DNA from: Amorphoplanes friuliensis DSM 7358
Lineage (GTDB): Bacteria; Actinomycetota; Actinomycetes; Mycobacteriales; Micromonosporaceae
Assembly (NCBI RefSeq): GCF_000494755.1
Contig: NC_022657.1
Coordinates: 5,990,001-6,054,000, forward strand
Length of the DNA stretch: 64,000 bases
Direction: 5' to 3'
Positions 33,232 to 46,084 of this stretch are shown one piece after another; positions within the stretch are counted from its first letter, which is position 1, and every line of letters starts with the position of its first letter. A program made the translations under genes and the position numbers. The notes below the pieces were generated by a model, which saw only the letters and a list, made by a program, of their open reading frames with translations, was not told the DNA's origin and ran no database searches.

Positions 33232-35109
33232 TCAAGTGGTGAGGATCGGGCGCAGGGCGTCCAGGACCGCGGGGTCCTCGATGGTGGACGGGACGGGCTC
33301 GGGGACGCCGTCGGCGATGCCGCGCATCGTGCGGCGCAGGATCTTGCCCGAGCGGGTCTTGGGCAGGCCCGGCACGACATCGACGCGGCGAAACGAAGCG
33401 ACCGGGCCGATGCGGTCGCGGACCATGGCGACCAGTTCGGTCCGCAGCTGGTCCTCGGTGATGGTCGCGCCGGACTTGAGGACGACAAAGCCGCGGGGCG
33501 ACTGGCCCTTCAGCGGGTCGTGGACGCCGATCACCGCGCACTCCGCGACCGCCGGGTGGGCGGCCAGGACCTCCTCCATCGCACCGGTGGAGAGGCGGTG
33601 GCCGGCGACGTTGATGACGTCGTCGGTGCGGCCCATGACGTAGAGGTAACCGTCGGCGTCGAAACGGCCGCCGTCGCCGGTCAGGTAGTTGCCGGGGAAG
33701 GCCGACAGGTACGAGCGCACGTACCGTTCGTCGTCCTGCCACAGTGTCGGCAGACAGCCCGGGGGCAGCGGGAGGCCGATCACGATGGCCCCGTCCTGGC
33801 CCGCGGGGACGTCGGCGCCGGACGGGTCGACCACGCGGACGCGGTAGCCCGGGACCGGGACCGACGGGGTGCCGGGCCGGGTCGGGAGGTCCTCCAGGCC
33901 GCGGGGGCTCGCGGCGATGGGCCAGCCCGTCTCGGTCTGCCACCAGTTGTCGATCACCGGTACGCCCAGCCGCTCCCCCGCCCAGGTGTAGGTCTCCGGG
34001 TCGAGGCGTTCACCGGCGAGGAAGAGCAGGCGCAGGCTGGACAGGTCGTAGCCCTCGATCAGCTTGCCGGTGGGGTCCTCCTTCTTCACCGCGCGGATCG
34101 CCGTGGGCGCGGTGAACATGACGTTGACGCGGTGCTCGGCGATCACCCGCCAGAACGCGCCCGCGTCGGGCGTACCGACGGGTTTGCCCTCGTAGAGGAC
34201 GGTGGTCGCGCCGGTCAGCAGGGGTGCGTAGACGATGTAGGAGTGGCCGACGACCCAGCCCACGTCGGACGCGGCCCAGAAGACGTCGCCGGGCCCGGCC
34301 GCGTAGATCGCGTCCATGGACCAGCGCAGGGCCACCGCGTGACCGCCGTTGTCGCGGACGACTCCCTTGGGCCGCCCGGTCGTCCCGGAGGTGTAGAGGA
34401 TGTAGAGCGGGTCGGTCGCCGCGACCGGCACACACTCGGCCGGCGAAGCGCCGGCGACCGCATCGGACCAGGACAGATCGCGGCCGGGTTCGAGCGAGGC
34501 GACCAGCTGCGGCCGCTGCAGGATCACGCAGTGCGCGGGCTGGTGGGCGGCGAGCCCGAGCGCCCGGTCCAGCAGCGGCTTGTACGGGACGACGCGCGAC
34601 GCCTCGACCCCGCAGGAGCTGGCCACGATCACCACCGGCCGGGCGTCGTCGATGCGGGCGGCGAGCTCGGGTGCGCCGAAACCGCCGAAGACCACCGAGT
34701 GGACGGCGCCGAGGCGGGCGCAGGCCAGCATCGCGATGACCGCCTCCGGGACCATGGCCAGGTAGATGACAACGCGGTCACCCGGGCCGACACCGAGGCG
34801 ACGTAACGCCCCCGCGAAGAGCGCCACCTCGTCGCGCAGTTCGGCGTACGTGAAGGTGCGCTGCTGTCCGGTGACCGGGCTGTCGTGGATCAGGGCCGGC
34901 CGGTCGCCGTGCCCGGCGTCGACGTGCCGGTCGAGGGCGTTGTGGCAGGTGTTGAGGCGGGCGCCGGGGAACCAGCGGTAGAGCGGGGCGTCGCTGTCGT
35001 CGAGGATCCGCCCGGGTGGGACGTCCCAGTCGATCGCCTCGGCCGCCTCCCGCCAGAAGCCCTCGGGGTCGCGGAGACTGCGGTCGTAGGCCTGCCGGTA
35101 GTCACCCAT
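33232..35109 (-). CDS. prpE: Acetyl/propionyl-CoA synthetase-like acyl-CoA ligase
   Basis: A 625-residue AMP-forming acyl-CoA ligase. N-terminal ACAS_N segment YRQAYDRSLRDPEGFWREAAEAI; AMP motif YILYTSGTTGRPKGVVRDNGG; WWQTETGWPIAA; TGDGGRFDADGYLYVMGRTDDVINVAGHRLS; and the acetyl-accepting Lys in KTRSGKILRRTMR. The wording RDNGGHAVALRWSMDAIY and the YEGKPVGTPDAGAFW loop match PrpE-type (propionyl) more than Acs-type enzymes, so the substrate is probably propionate, though acetate cannot be excluded. It stands alone, 62 bp from the convergent-looking module 1 promoter on the same strand and 49 bp downstream of the pullulanase gene. Confidence 0.9.
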   Translation of the reverse strand: MGDYRQAYDRSLRDPEGFWREAAEAIDWDVPPGRILDDSDAPLYRWFPGARLNTCHNALDRHVDAGHGDRPALIHDSPVTGQQRTFTYAELRDEVALFAGALRRLGVGPGDRVVIYLAMVPEAVIAMLACARLGAVHSVVFGGFGAPELAARIDDARPVVIVASSCGVEASRVVPYKPLLDRALGLAAHQPAHCVILQRPQLVASLEPGRDLSWSDAVAGASPAECVPVAATDPLYILYTSGTTGRPKGVVRDNGGHAVALRWSMDAIYAAGPGDVFWAASDVGWVVGHSYIVYAPLLTGATTVLYEGKPVGTPDAGAFWRVIAEHRVNVMFTAPTAIRAVKKEDPTGKLIEGYDLSSLRLLFLAGERLDPETYTWAGERLGVPVIDNWWQTETGWPIAASPRGLEDLPTRPGTPSVPVPGYRVRVVDPSGADVPAGQDGAIVIGLPLPPGCLPTLWQDDERYVRSYLSAFPGNYLTGDGGRFDADGYLYVMGRTDDVINVAGHRLSTGAMEEVLAAHPAVAECAVIGVHDPLKGQSPRGFVVLKSGATITEDQLRTELVAMVRDRIGPVASFRRVDVVPGLPKTRSGKILRRTMRGIADGVPEPVPSTIEDPAVLDALRPILTT

Positions 35110-35158
35110 GCAGCGATGGTGACCACCGGCAGGCCGGTACGTCCAGGGCGGGACCGGA

Positions 35159-40564
<5,406 letters not shown>

Positions 40565-40619
40565 ATTGAGGCCTTCCGATGCAGTGGCGACGACGCACGC
40601 TAACCTCCGGCGAGCCACC

Positions 40620-40636
40620 CTTGCAAGACCTTGCAG
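40620..40636 (-). promoter_or_regulatory. MalR-like CTTGCA direct repeats
   Basis: CTTGCAA-GAC-CTTGCAG: two copies 10 bp apart in the region between the divergent amylase-pullulanase and GH13 genes. Direct CTTGCAG repeats are known as the binding sequence of Streptomyces MalR at maltose and amylase promoters, so maltose/maltotriose-dependent repression is a reasonable inference. Confidence 0.6.
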
Positions 40637-40708
40637 TAACTGTCATGCAATTACAACGCATCGCGCCAGAAACACTGTGGACATCGACCCGGCTGCCATA
40701 ATCAGCGG

Positions 40709-42622
40709 ATGTCGACGTGGGGCCCCGGCCTGTTCTCCAGTGACAGTGCTCAGGACTTTCTCGAGGAGCTGGCCGAGCTGGACCCGGCCGCACGACCGGC
40801 CGAGCTCAGCAAGATCTTCCGGGAACTCCTGGACGACCCGGGCTCGTTGATGAGAACCGTCTTCCCGGAGACTGTGGTCGCGGCAGCCGCACTGGTCGCC
40901 GCGAGCCTGCCTGGCGGTCAGGATCTCCTCGACGACGAGGCCTTCGCCGCCGCACTTCCGGAGCCCGCACGACACCTGGCCGCCGACGCACTGCGTGCGC
41001 TCACCGTTGCCACCTCTCCCGACGGCCACTGGGCCACGTCCTGGGTCTCGCCCGCGGATCGGGACGAGGCGCTCGCCGAGGTCGCGGGAGTCGCCGCGAT
41101 TCTGGGCTCCGGCGCAGGCTGGTGGCGTGACGCCGTGGTCTATCAGATCTATCCGCGGTCGTTCGCGGATGCCGACGGGGACGGTGTCGGGGACCTGGCC
41201 GGAATCACCGAACGTCTCGGGTACGTCGCCGGTCTCGGGGCCGGGGCGATCTGGTTGACGCCGTTCCAGCGGTCACCGCAGGCCGACCACGGGTACGACG
41301 TCAGCGACTACACCGACGTCGACCCACTCTTCGGGGAGCTGGCGGACTTCGACGCGCTGGTCGCCCGGGCGCACGAGCTCGGGCTGAAGGTGGTCATCGA
41401 CATCGTGCCCAACCACTGCTCCGACCAGCATCCGCTGTTCCAGGCCGCGCTCGCCGCCGGGCCGGGCAGCCCCGAACGGGCCCGCTTCCACTTCGCCGAC
41501 GCCCCCAACAACTGGCCCAGCGTGTTCGGTGGGCCGGCCTGGACGCAGGTCCCCGACGGCCAGTGGTACCTGCACCTGTACGCCCCGGAGCAGCCCGACT
41601 GGAACTGGCGTGACCCGCGTACCGCCCCGTTCTTCGACGACGTGCTGCGCTTCTGGTTCGACCGTGGTGTCGACGGGCTGCGGATCGACGTCGCGTACGG
41701 GCTGTTCAAGGCACCGGGGCTGCCCGACCTGGCGCCGGACCAGATCCCGGAGCCGATGCGGCTGCGCGGCAACACCCTGGCCAGCGACCGCGAGGAGGTC
41801 CACGAGGTCTACCGCCGGTGGCGGGTGATCGCCGACTCGTACGACCCGCCGCGCACCCTGATCGGCGAGGTCAACCTGCCACCGGACCGCGCCTCCCGGT
41901 TCGTCCGCCCCGGCGAGCTGGACCAAGTGTTTGCTTTTGCCTTCGTGGCCGCCCCCTGGGACGCCGACGTGTGGTGCGAGGTCGGAGCGGACCTGCTCAC
42001 CCACGCCCGCACCACGTCACCGGTCACCTGGGTGGTCGAGAACCACGACGTCGTCCGCCGGCCCACCCGCTACGGCAGCGCGGCCCGGGCCCGGGCGGCA
42101 CTGCTGACGATTCTCGGCCTCCCCGGCGCCGCCTACCTCTACCAGGGTCAGGAGCTCGGGCTGCCCGAAGTGGACGTTTCCCCCGAGGCCCGCCAGGACC
42201 CGGCCTGGATCCGCTCGGGTGTCTCCCGCGACGGCTGCCGCGTGCCGCTCCCGTGGACGGCCGATCCGTCCGGCACCTACGGCTTCTCCCCGGTCGGCGC
42301 GGCGCCACCGTGGTTGCCCGTCCCGGACCACTGGGGTCCGTTGTCGGTAGAGGCCCAGGAGAGCGACCCGGAGTCGACTCTCGCGCTGACCCGCGCGGCC
42401 CTGCGGCTCCGGCACCTGCTGCCCGCCGCGGACACCGTCGACTGGTCGGTGACCGAGGACCGTCTGCTGCTCGCCCGCCGCACGAGCGGCTTCACCCTGG
42501 CCGTGGCCATGGGCGACACCGCCGTGCCGCTCCCCGCCGGCGAGGTTGTCCTGGCCAGCGGCCCGCTCCCCGGCGACGGCACCCTGCCACCCGACACCGC
42601 CGCCTGGCTGCGCCACGCCTGA
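40709..42622 (+). CDS. DUF4259-GH13 fusion: alpha-glucosidase-like enzyme
   Basis: A 637-residue cytoplasmic protein without a signal peptide. Residues 1-~125 look like a DUF4259 domain (MSTWGPGLFSSDSAQDFLEELAEL; GTW-x-G-x-F-x-ND-x-A-x-DF pattern). Residues ~136-637 are a GH13 enzyme: WWRDAVVYQIYPRSFADADG, VIDIVPNHCSDQHPLF, nucleophile GLRIDVAYG (~327), acid LIGEVNLPP (~386), VENHDVVRR (~444) and a short C-terminal beta domain. QIYPRSFADADGDGVGDLAGI places it in the oligo-alpha-glucosidase branch, likely hydrolysing maltodextrins imported after extracellular starch cleavage. Divergent from the amylase-pullulanase with MalR-like sites between. Confidence 0.9.
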   Translation: MSTWGPGLFSSDSAQDFLEELAELDPAARPAELSKIFRELLDDPGSLMRTVFPETVVAAAALVAASLPGGQDLLDDEAFAAALPEPARHLAADALRALTVATSPDGHWATSWVSPADRDEALAEVAGVAAILGSGAGWWRDAVVYQIYPRSFADADGDGVGDLAGITERLGYVAGLGAGAIWLTPFQRSPQADHGYDVSDYTDVDPLFGELADFDALVARAHELGLKVVIDIVPNHCSDQHPLFQAALAAGPGSPERARFHFADAPNNWPSVFGGPAWTQVPDGQWYLHLYAPEQPDWNWRDPRTAPFFDDVLRFWFDRGVDGLRIDVAYGLFKAPGLPDLAPDQIPEPMRLRGNTLASDREEVHEVYRRWRVIADSYDPPRTLIGEVNLPPDRASRFVRPGELDQVFAFAFVAAPWDADVWCEVGADLLTHARTTSPVTWVVENHDVVRRPTRYGSAARARAALLTILGLPGAAYLYQGQELGLPEVDVSPEARQDPAWIRSGVSRDGCRVPLPWTADPSGTYGFSPVGAAPPWLPVPDHWGPLSVEAQESDPESTLALTRAALRLRHLLPAADTVDWSVTEDRLLLARRTSGFTLAVAMGDTAVPLPAGEVVLASGPLPGDGTLPPDTAAWLRHA

Positions 42623-42645
42623 ACGCGCTGCCGCCGTGCAAGCGG

Positions 42646-43080
42646 CTACTTGCGGACCACGGTGATGGAGAGCCGCTGCCCCGCGAGTTCGGTCAATTGC
42701 TCGGCGAGAACCCGAATGTGGTCGCCGGGAGGCGCTTTGCCCGAGATGTTCTGGGCGCTGACCTCAGGTCTGAGCTGATGGAAGAGCTCGGAGGCTTTGT
42801 CCGCCGCACCGGTGTCACCGAAAGCACGGAGTCGCGCAGCGATCCTGGCCATGTCGACGGTCAACGGCCGTTCATGCGGGTCCGGTGCGCCGGCCACGAA
42901 CCAGTGTTGCACCCACCCGGTCCAGTTGAGCAGCTCGACGTAGGTGTCGGCGCTCAGCCGCCATCGGCTGACCTCCAGCTCGCGCTTCAGCGTCTCGCGC
43001 TGCGCGCGCACCACACCGAGGTAGGTCCCGGTCGCGCCGATCAGAGCACCGAGCACAGCCCACACGGGCGTCCATTGCAT
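42646..43080 (-). CDS. Hypothetical protein with one N-terminal membrane helix
   Basis: A 144-residue protein. ATG 43080 (MQWTPVWAVLGALIGATGTYLG) begins with one membrane helix; the remaining ~115 residues are cytoplasmic, start with a charged coiled stretch (VRAQRETLKRELEVSRWRLSADTYVELL) and contain no known motif. The longer frame to 43131 adds a Cys/Arg-rich segment and was rejected. It converges on the GH13 gene with 23 bp between stops and is 60 bp downstream of the siderophore-interacting protein gene. Function unknown. Confidence 0.65.
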   Translation of the reverse strand: MQWTPVWAVLGALIGATGTYLGVVRAQRETLKRELEVSRWRLSADTYVELLNWTGWVQHWFVAGAPDPHERPLTVDMARIAARLRAFGDTGAADKASELFHQLRPEVSAQNISGKAPPGDHIRVLAEQLTELAGQRLSITVVRK

Positions 43081-43140
43081 GTCGTCATCATGGCGGCCGA
43101 CGAGCTTGATCGGCCGCCATTGACAGAACAACGTCTCGGA

Positions 43141-43977
43141 TCAGGCGGCGCCTGACTCCTGTTCGCTTTCGACCTGCTGGTTCCATTCGCGCTTGCTGGA
43201 CTGCCAGCCGTCCTCGTTCATGCCGCGGCGCCAGTAGCCGGAGATGGAGAGCTGGGACATCGGGAGGCCGTGTTCGACGCGGAGCAGGCCGCGGAGGTCC
43301 TTGACGAAGGTGGCCTCGCCGTGGACGAAGGCGTGGACCTGGCCGGGCGGGAAGGTCAGGGCGCGGACGGCCGGGACGAGCAGGTCGCCGTGGGGGCGGT
43401 CGCCGCGGTGCAGCCAGGTGATGTCGGCGTCGGCGGCCGTTTCGAGCTTCTGCTCCTCGGCCGGGTCCTCGATCTCGATGAAGGCCTTGACCTGTGCGCC
43501 GGCGGGCATGCTCTCCAGCGCCGCGGAGATCGCCGGCAGGGCGCTCTCGTCACCGGCGAGCAGGTGCCAGTCCGCGTCGGGGTCCGGGGTGTAACCGCCG
43601 CCCGGGCCCATGAAGTGGACCGCGTCGCCGGGCTTGGCGCCGGCCGCCCACGGTCCGGCGATGCCCGTGTCGCCGTGGACGACGAAGTCGATCCACAGCT
43701 CGGGGATCTCGGGGAGCCAGCGGCGGACCGTGTAGGTCCGGACGACCGGCTGCTGCTCGCGCGGCATCGTCTCGCGGATCGTGGCGAGGTCGAACGGCTC
43801 CGGGTAGGTGACACCCGGCTGCGGGAAGTAGATCTTCACGTAAAGGTCGGTGTACTCACCGGCGCTCATCCCGGTGAGCCCGGCGCCGCCGACCACGATC
43901 CGGACCATGTGTGGTGTGAGCTGCTCGACGCGGGTGACTTCGCCGATCTTCGCCGCCCGGACAGGCCTGTTCGCCAT
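43141..43977 (-). CDS. Siderophore-interacting flavin reductase
   Basis: A 278-residue cytoplasmic protein of the SIP/ViuB family. FAD-binding barrel: VTRVEQLTPHMVRIVVGG and RTYTVRRW (RxYT-type flavin motif). NAD-binding C-terminal half: WHLLAGDESALPAISAALES, VHAFVHGEATFVKDLRGLL and LSISGYWRRGMNEDGW. It reduces ferric siderophores to release iron. ATG 43977 was chosen over an open upstream frame. An iron-box-like palindrome 32 bp upstream suggests iron control by a DtxR/IdeR-type repressor. Confidence 0.93.
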   Translation of the reverse strand: MANRPVRAAKIGEVTRVEQLTPHMVRIVVGGAGLTGMSAGEYTDLYVKIYFPQPGVTYPEPFDLATIRETMPREQQPVVRTYTVRRWLPEIPELWIDFVVHGDTGIAGPWAAGAKPGDAVHFMGPGGGYTPDPDADWHLLAGDESALPAISAALESMPAGAQVKAFIEIEDPAEEQKLETAADADITWLHRGDRPHGDLLVPAVRALTFPPGQVHAFVHGEATFVKDLRGLLRVEHGLPMSQLSISGYWRRGMNEDGWQSSKREWNQQVESEQESGAA

Positions 43978-43990
43978 GCAAAACACTTCC

Positions 43991-44542
43991 CTACTCAGCG
44001 TCGGTCCGGGTAAGGCTACCCTTACGGACCCGAGCGGGGAGCCAGAGCGGCAGCAGTCCCACCAGGACCAGGGTCGCACCGATCGGCAGCAGGTCGAGAT
44101 TCACCCCGATAGCCGCAAATCCGACAAGCACGGCCACCGGGCTCCAGATCGGCAGCCGGCGCAGCACCACCTGCCGGACGAGAAGGACCAGCAGCCCGAC
44201 CTCGAACAACGCCGGACCGACCAGCTTGAGTGCGTCCGGGAGCGGCGCCGACTGCTGGAAGCTCTCGAACAGGTCACCGAGGATCACCCACAGGAAGCAG
44301 CCCGCGCCGAACACCGTCGCCACGACGGTGAGGTCGAGCAGCAGCGCCGGCCCGTCGGTGCGGCGCAGCGCCACCGCCAGCACGGCGAAGAGCACGATCC
44401 CGGCGAAGAACGCCAGGTGGCCGAGGTCCCACGCCGGGCCGTTGTGGCGGTCGCCGTCGAGCCCGTCGACCACCCGCAGCAGGCCGTAGAGGAGCAGGAG
44501 CGCGGGTGCGGCAGCGGCAGAGAACCTGATGAGTCGCGACAT
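43991..44542 (-). CDS. Hypothetical membrane protein
   Basis: A 183-residue protein with five to six membrane segments (FSAAAAPALLLLYGLLRVV, LGHLAFFAGIVLFAVLAVAL, LLLDLTVVATVFGAGCFLWVIL, LVGPALFEVGLLVLLVRQVVL, SPVAVLVGFAAIGV, LLPIGATLVLVGLLPLWL). No motif allows a function. It lies 13 bp upstream of the siderophore-interacting protein gene on the same strand, and the last codons overlap that gene's iron-box-like site. Confidence 0.75.
   Translation of the reverse strand: MSRLIRFSAAAAPALLLLYGLLRVVDGLDGDRHNGPAWDLGHLAFFAGIVLFAVLAVALRRTDGPALLLDLTVVATVFGAGCFLWVILGDLFESFQQSAPLPDALKLVGPALFEVGLLVLLVRQVVLRRLPIWSPVAVLVGFAAIGVNLDLLPIGATLVLVGLLPLWLPARVRKGSLTRTDAE
44009..44025 (-). promoter_or_regulatory. 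Iron-box-like palindrome upstream of the siderophore-interacting gene
   Basis: GGTAAGGCTACCCTTAC contains GTAAGG-CTAC-CCTTAC and resembles the DtxR/IdeR box TTAGGTTAGGCTAACCTAA (about 13 of the 16 aligned core positions). It sits inside the 3' end of the upstream membrane-protein gene, 32 bp before the reductase start. Confidence 0.5.
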
Positions 44543-44639
44543 GGGAGCAGCCTCGCGTGCACACCGTCAGGGCCACATCGGGGATTGACCCGGACGTGAC
44601 CCCGAGAGTCATGGCATGGTGTCCGGATAGGAGGGTGCC

Positions 44640-45887
44640 ATGACCGGGGACCGCACGTTCGTCATCGCCGGCGCCGGACTCGCCGGCGCGAAGGCCGCCG
44701 AGACCCTGCGCGCCGAGGGCTTCACCGGCCGCATCGCGCTGATCGGCACGGAGACCGAGATCCCGTACGAACGGCCGCCGTTGTCCAAGGGCCTTCTGCT
44801 CGGCACCGCCCAGCGGTCCGAGGCCTTCGTGCACGACGAGGCCTGGTACGCGTCCAACAACGTCGAGCTGCGCACCGGCACCACCGTCGGCGCCATCGAC
44901 GCGGAGAAGCAGCGGGTGCGTCTCTCCGACGGCGACGACCTCGCGTACGACAAACTGCTGCTGGCCACCGGGGCCTCACCGCGACCACTCGGCGTGCCGG
45001 GTGCGGGGCTGGGGAAGGTGTTCTCCCTGCGTACGCTGGCGGACTCGGACCGGATCTCGGAGACCGTGCGGTCGGACACGCGCCTGGTCGTCGTGGGGTC
45101 GGGCTGGATCGGCCTGGAGGTCGCGGCAGCGGCCCGCGCCCGGGGCGCGACCGTGACCGTGGTGTCGCCGGCCGCGCTGCCGCTGCAGAAGGTCCTCGGT
45201 GACCGGCTCGCGCGGGTCTTCCTCGGGCTGCACCAGGAGCACGGGGTCGCCTTCCGCTTCGGCACCCAGGTGAGCGAGGTGCGGGAGGCCCGCGGCGACA
45301 CCGACGTGTCCCAGGTCGTGCTGAGCGACGGCTCGGTCATCGACACCGACGCGGTGCTCGTGGCGATCGGTGTCACCCCGAACACCGGTCTCGCCGATCA
45401 GGCCCGGCTGCGGGTCGACAACGGTGTGCTCGTGGACGGGCAGCTGCGCACCAGCGATCCGGACATCTTCGCGGCCGGTGACCTCGCCAACATCGACCAT
45501 CCGCTGCTGGGCGCCCGGGTGCGGGTCGAGCACTGGGCGAACGCCCTGCACACCGGCCCGGTGGCGGCGAAGGCGATGCTCGGTCAGGACGCCACGTGGG
45601 ACAGGCTGCCGTACTTCTTCACCGACCAGTACGACCTCGGCATGGAGTACGCGGGCTGGGTGCCGCCCGGCAGCACCACCGAGGTGGTCGTCCGCGGCGA
45701 CGAGGAGGGGCGCGAGTTCATCGCCTTCTGGACCGTCGGCGGGCGGGTCGCGGCGGGCATGAACGTCAACGTGTGGGACGTGACGGATCAGATCCAGGAC
45801 CTGGTCAAGGCCGGTCTGCGCGGCGCGACGGTCGACCCGGCACGGCTCGCCGACCCCGACGTGCCGCTGACGGACCTGCTGCCATGA
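44640..45887 (+). CDS. FAD/NAD-dependent ferredoxin-reductase-type oxidoreductase
   Basis: A 415-residue flavoprotein of the pyridine nucleotide-disulfide/ferredoxin reductase family. FAD site FVIAGAGLAGAKAAETLRAE, EIPYERPPLSKGLL (conserved ERPPLSK), NAD site LVVVGSGWIGLEVAAAARA, and DIFAAGDLANIDHPLL for the flavin pyrimidine. C-terminal reductase domain begins HWANALHTGPVAAKAMLG. ATG 44640 follows GGAGGG. Its stop overlaps a 66-residue gene by 4 bp, which overlaps a KstD-like flavoprotein: three coupled genes. Natural electron acceptor is unknown. Confidence 0.92.
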   Translation: MTGDRTFVIAGAGLAGAKAAETLRAEGFTGRIALIGTETEIPYERPPLSKGLLLGTAQRSEAFVHDEAWYASNNVELRTGTTVGAIDAEKQRVRLSDGDDLAYDKLLLATGASPRPLGVPGAGLGKVFSLRTLADSDRISETVRSDTRLVVVGSGWIGLEVAAAARARGATVTVVSPAALPLQKVLGDRLARVFLGLHQEHGVAFRFGTQVSEVREARGDTDVSQVVLSDGSVIDTDAVLVAIGVTPNTGLADQARLRVDNGVLVDGQLRTSDPDIFAAGDLANIDHPLLGARVRVEHWANALHTGPVAAKAMLGQDATWDRLPYFFTDQYDLGMEYAGWVPPGSTTEVVVRGDEEGREFIAFWTVGGRVAAGMNVNVWDVTDQIQDLVKAGLRGATVDPARLADPDVPLTDLLP

Positions 45888-46084
45888 GTGACGCCCTCGA
45901 GCACCTGCGCCGCTGGGAGGAGTCGGGGGCGACCTGGCGGGTGGTCGTGCGTACCCCGGAATCGGTGGAACTGGCCCTGCTCACCTGCGACGCCGGTGAG
46001 GAGGTCGACCGGTTGCGCAGCGCCGACCCGGCGGTCCTCGCGCACATCGGCGACCGTTCCCGCTCGGAGGACGACGCGCCATGA
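45884..46084 (+). CDS. Small hypothetical protein in an FAD oxidoreductase operon
   Basis: A 66-residue protein, MSDALEHLRRWEESGATWRV to the end SRSEDDAP. It has ATGA overlaps with both neighbours (45884-45887 and 46081-46084), which strongly supports translation. A predicted helix, a beta-type stretch (RVVVRTPESVELALLTC) and a second helix (EEVDRLRSADPAVLAHIG) suggest a compact alpha/beta domain. No known motif. Perhaps a partner of one of the flanking flavoproteins. Confidence 0.8.
   Translation: MSDALEHLRRWEESGATWRVVVRTPESVELALLTCDAGEEVDRLRSADPAVLAHIGDRSRSEDDAP

Noticed and set aside
35125..35138. ACCGGC-AG-GCCGGT hairpin after the pullulanase gene
   Set aside because: Six-base arms with a 2-nt loop in GC-rich DNA are too weak to claim as a terminator.
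42630..42646. GCCGC-(7)-GCGGC between the convergent GH13 and hypothetical genes
   Set aside because: Five-base arms only; likely chance.
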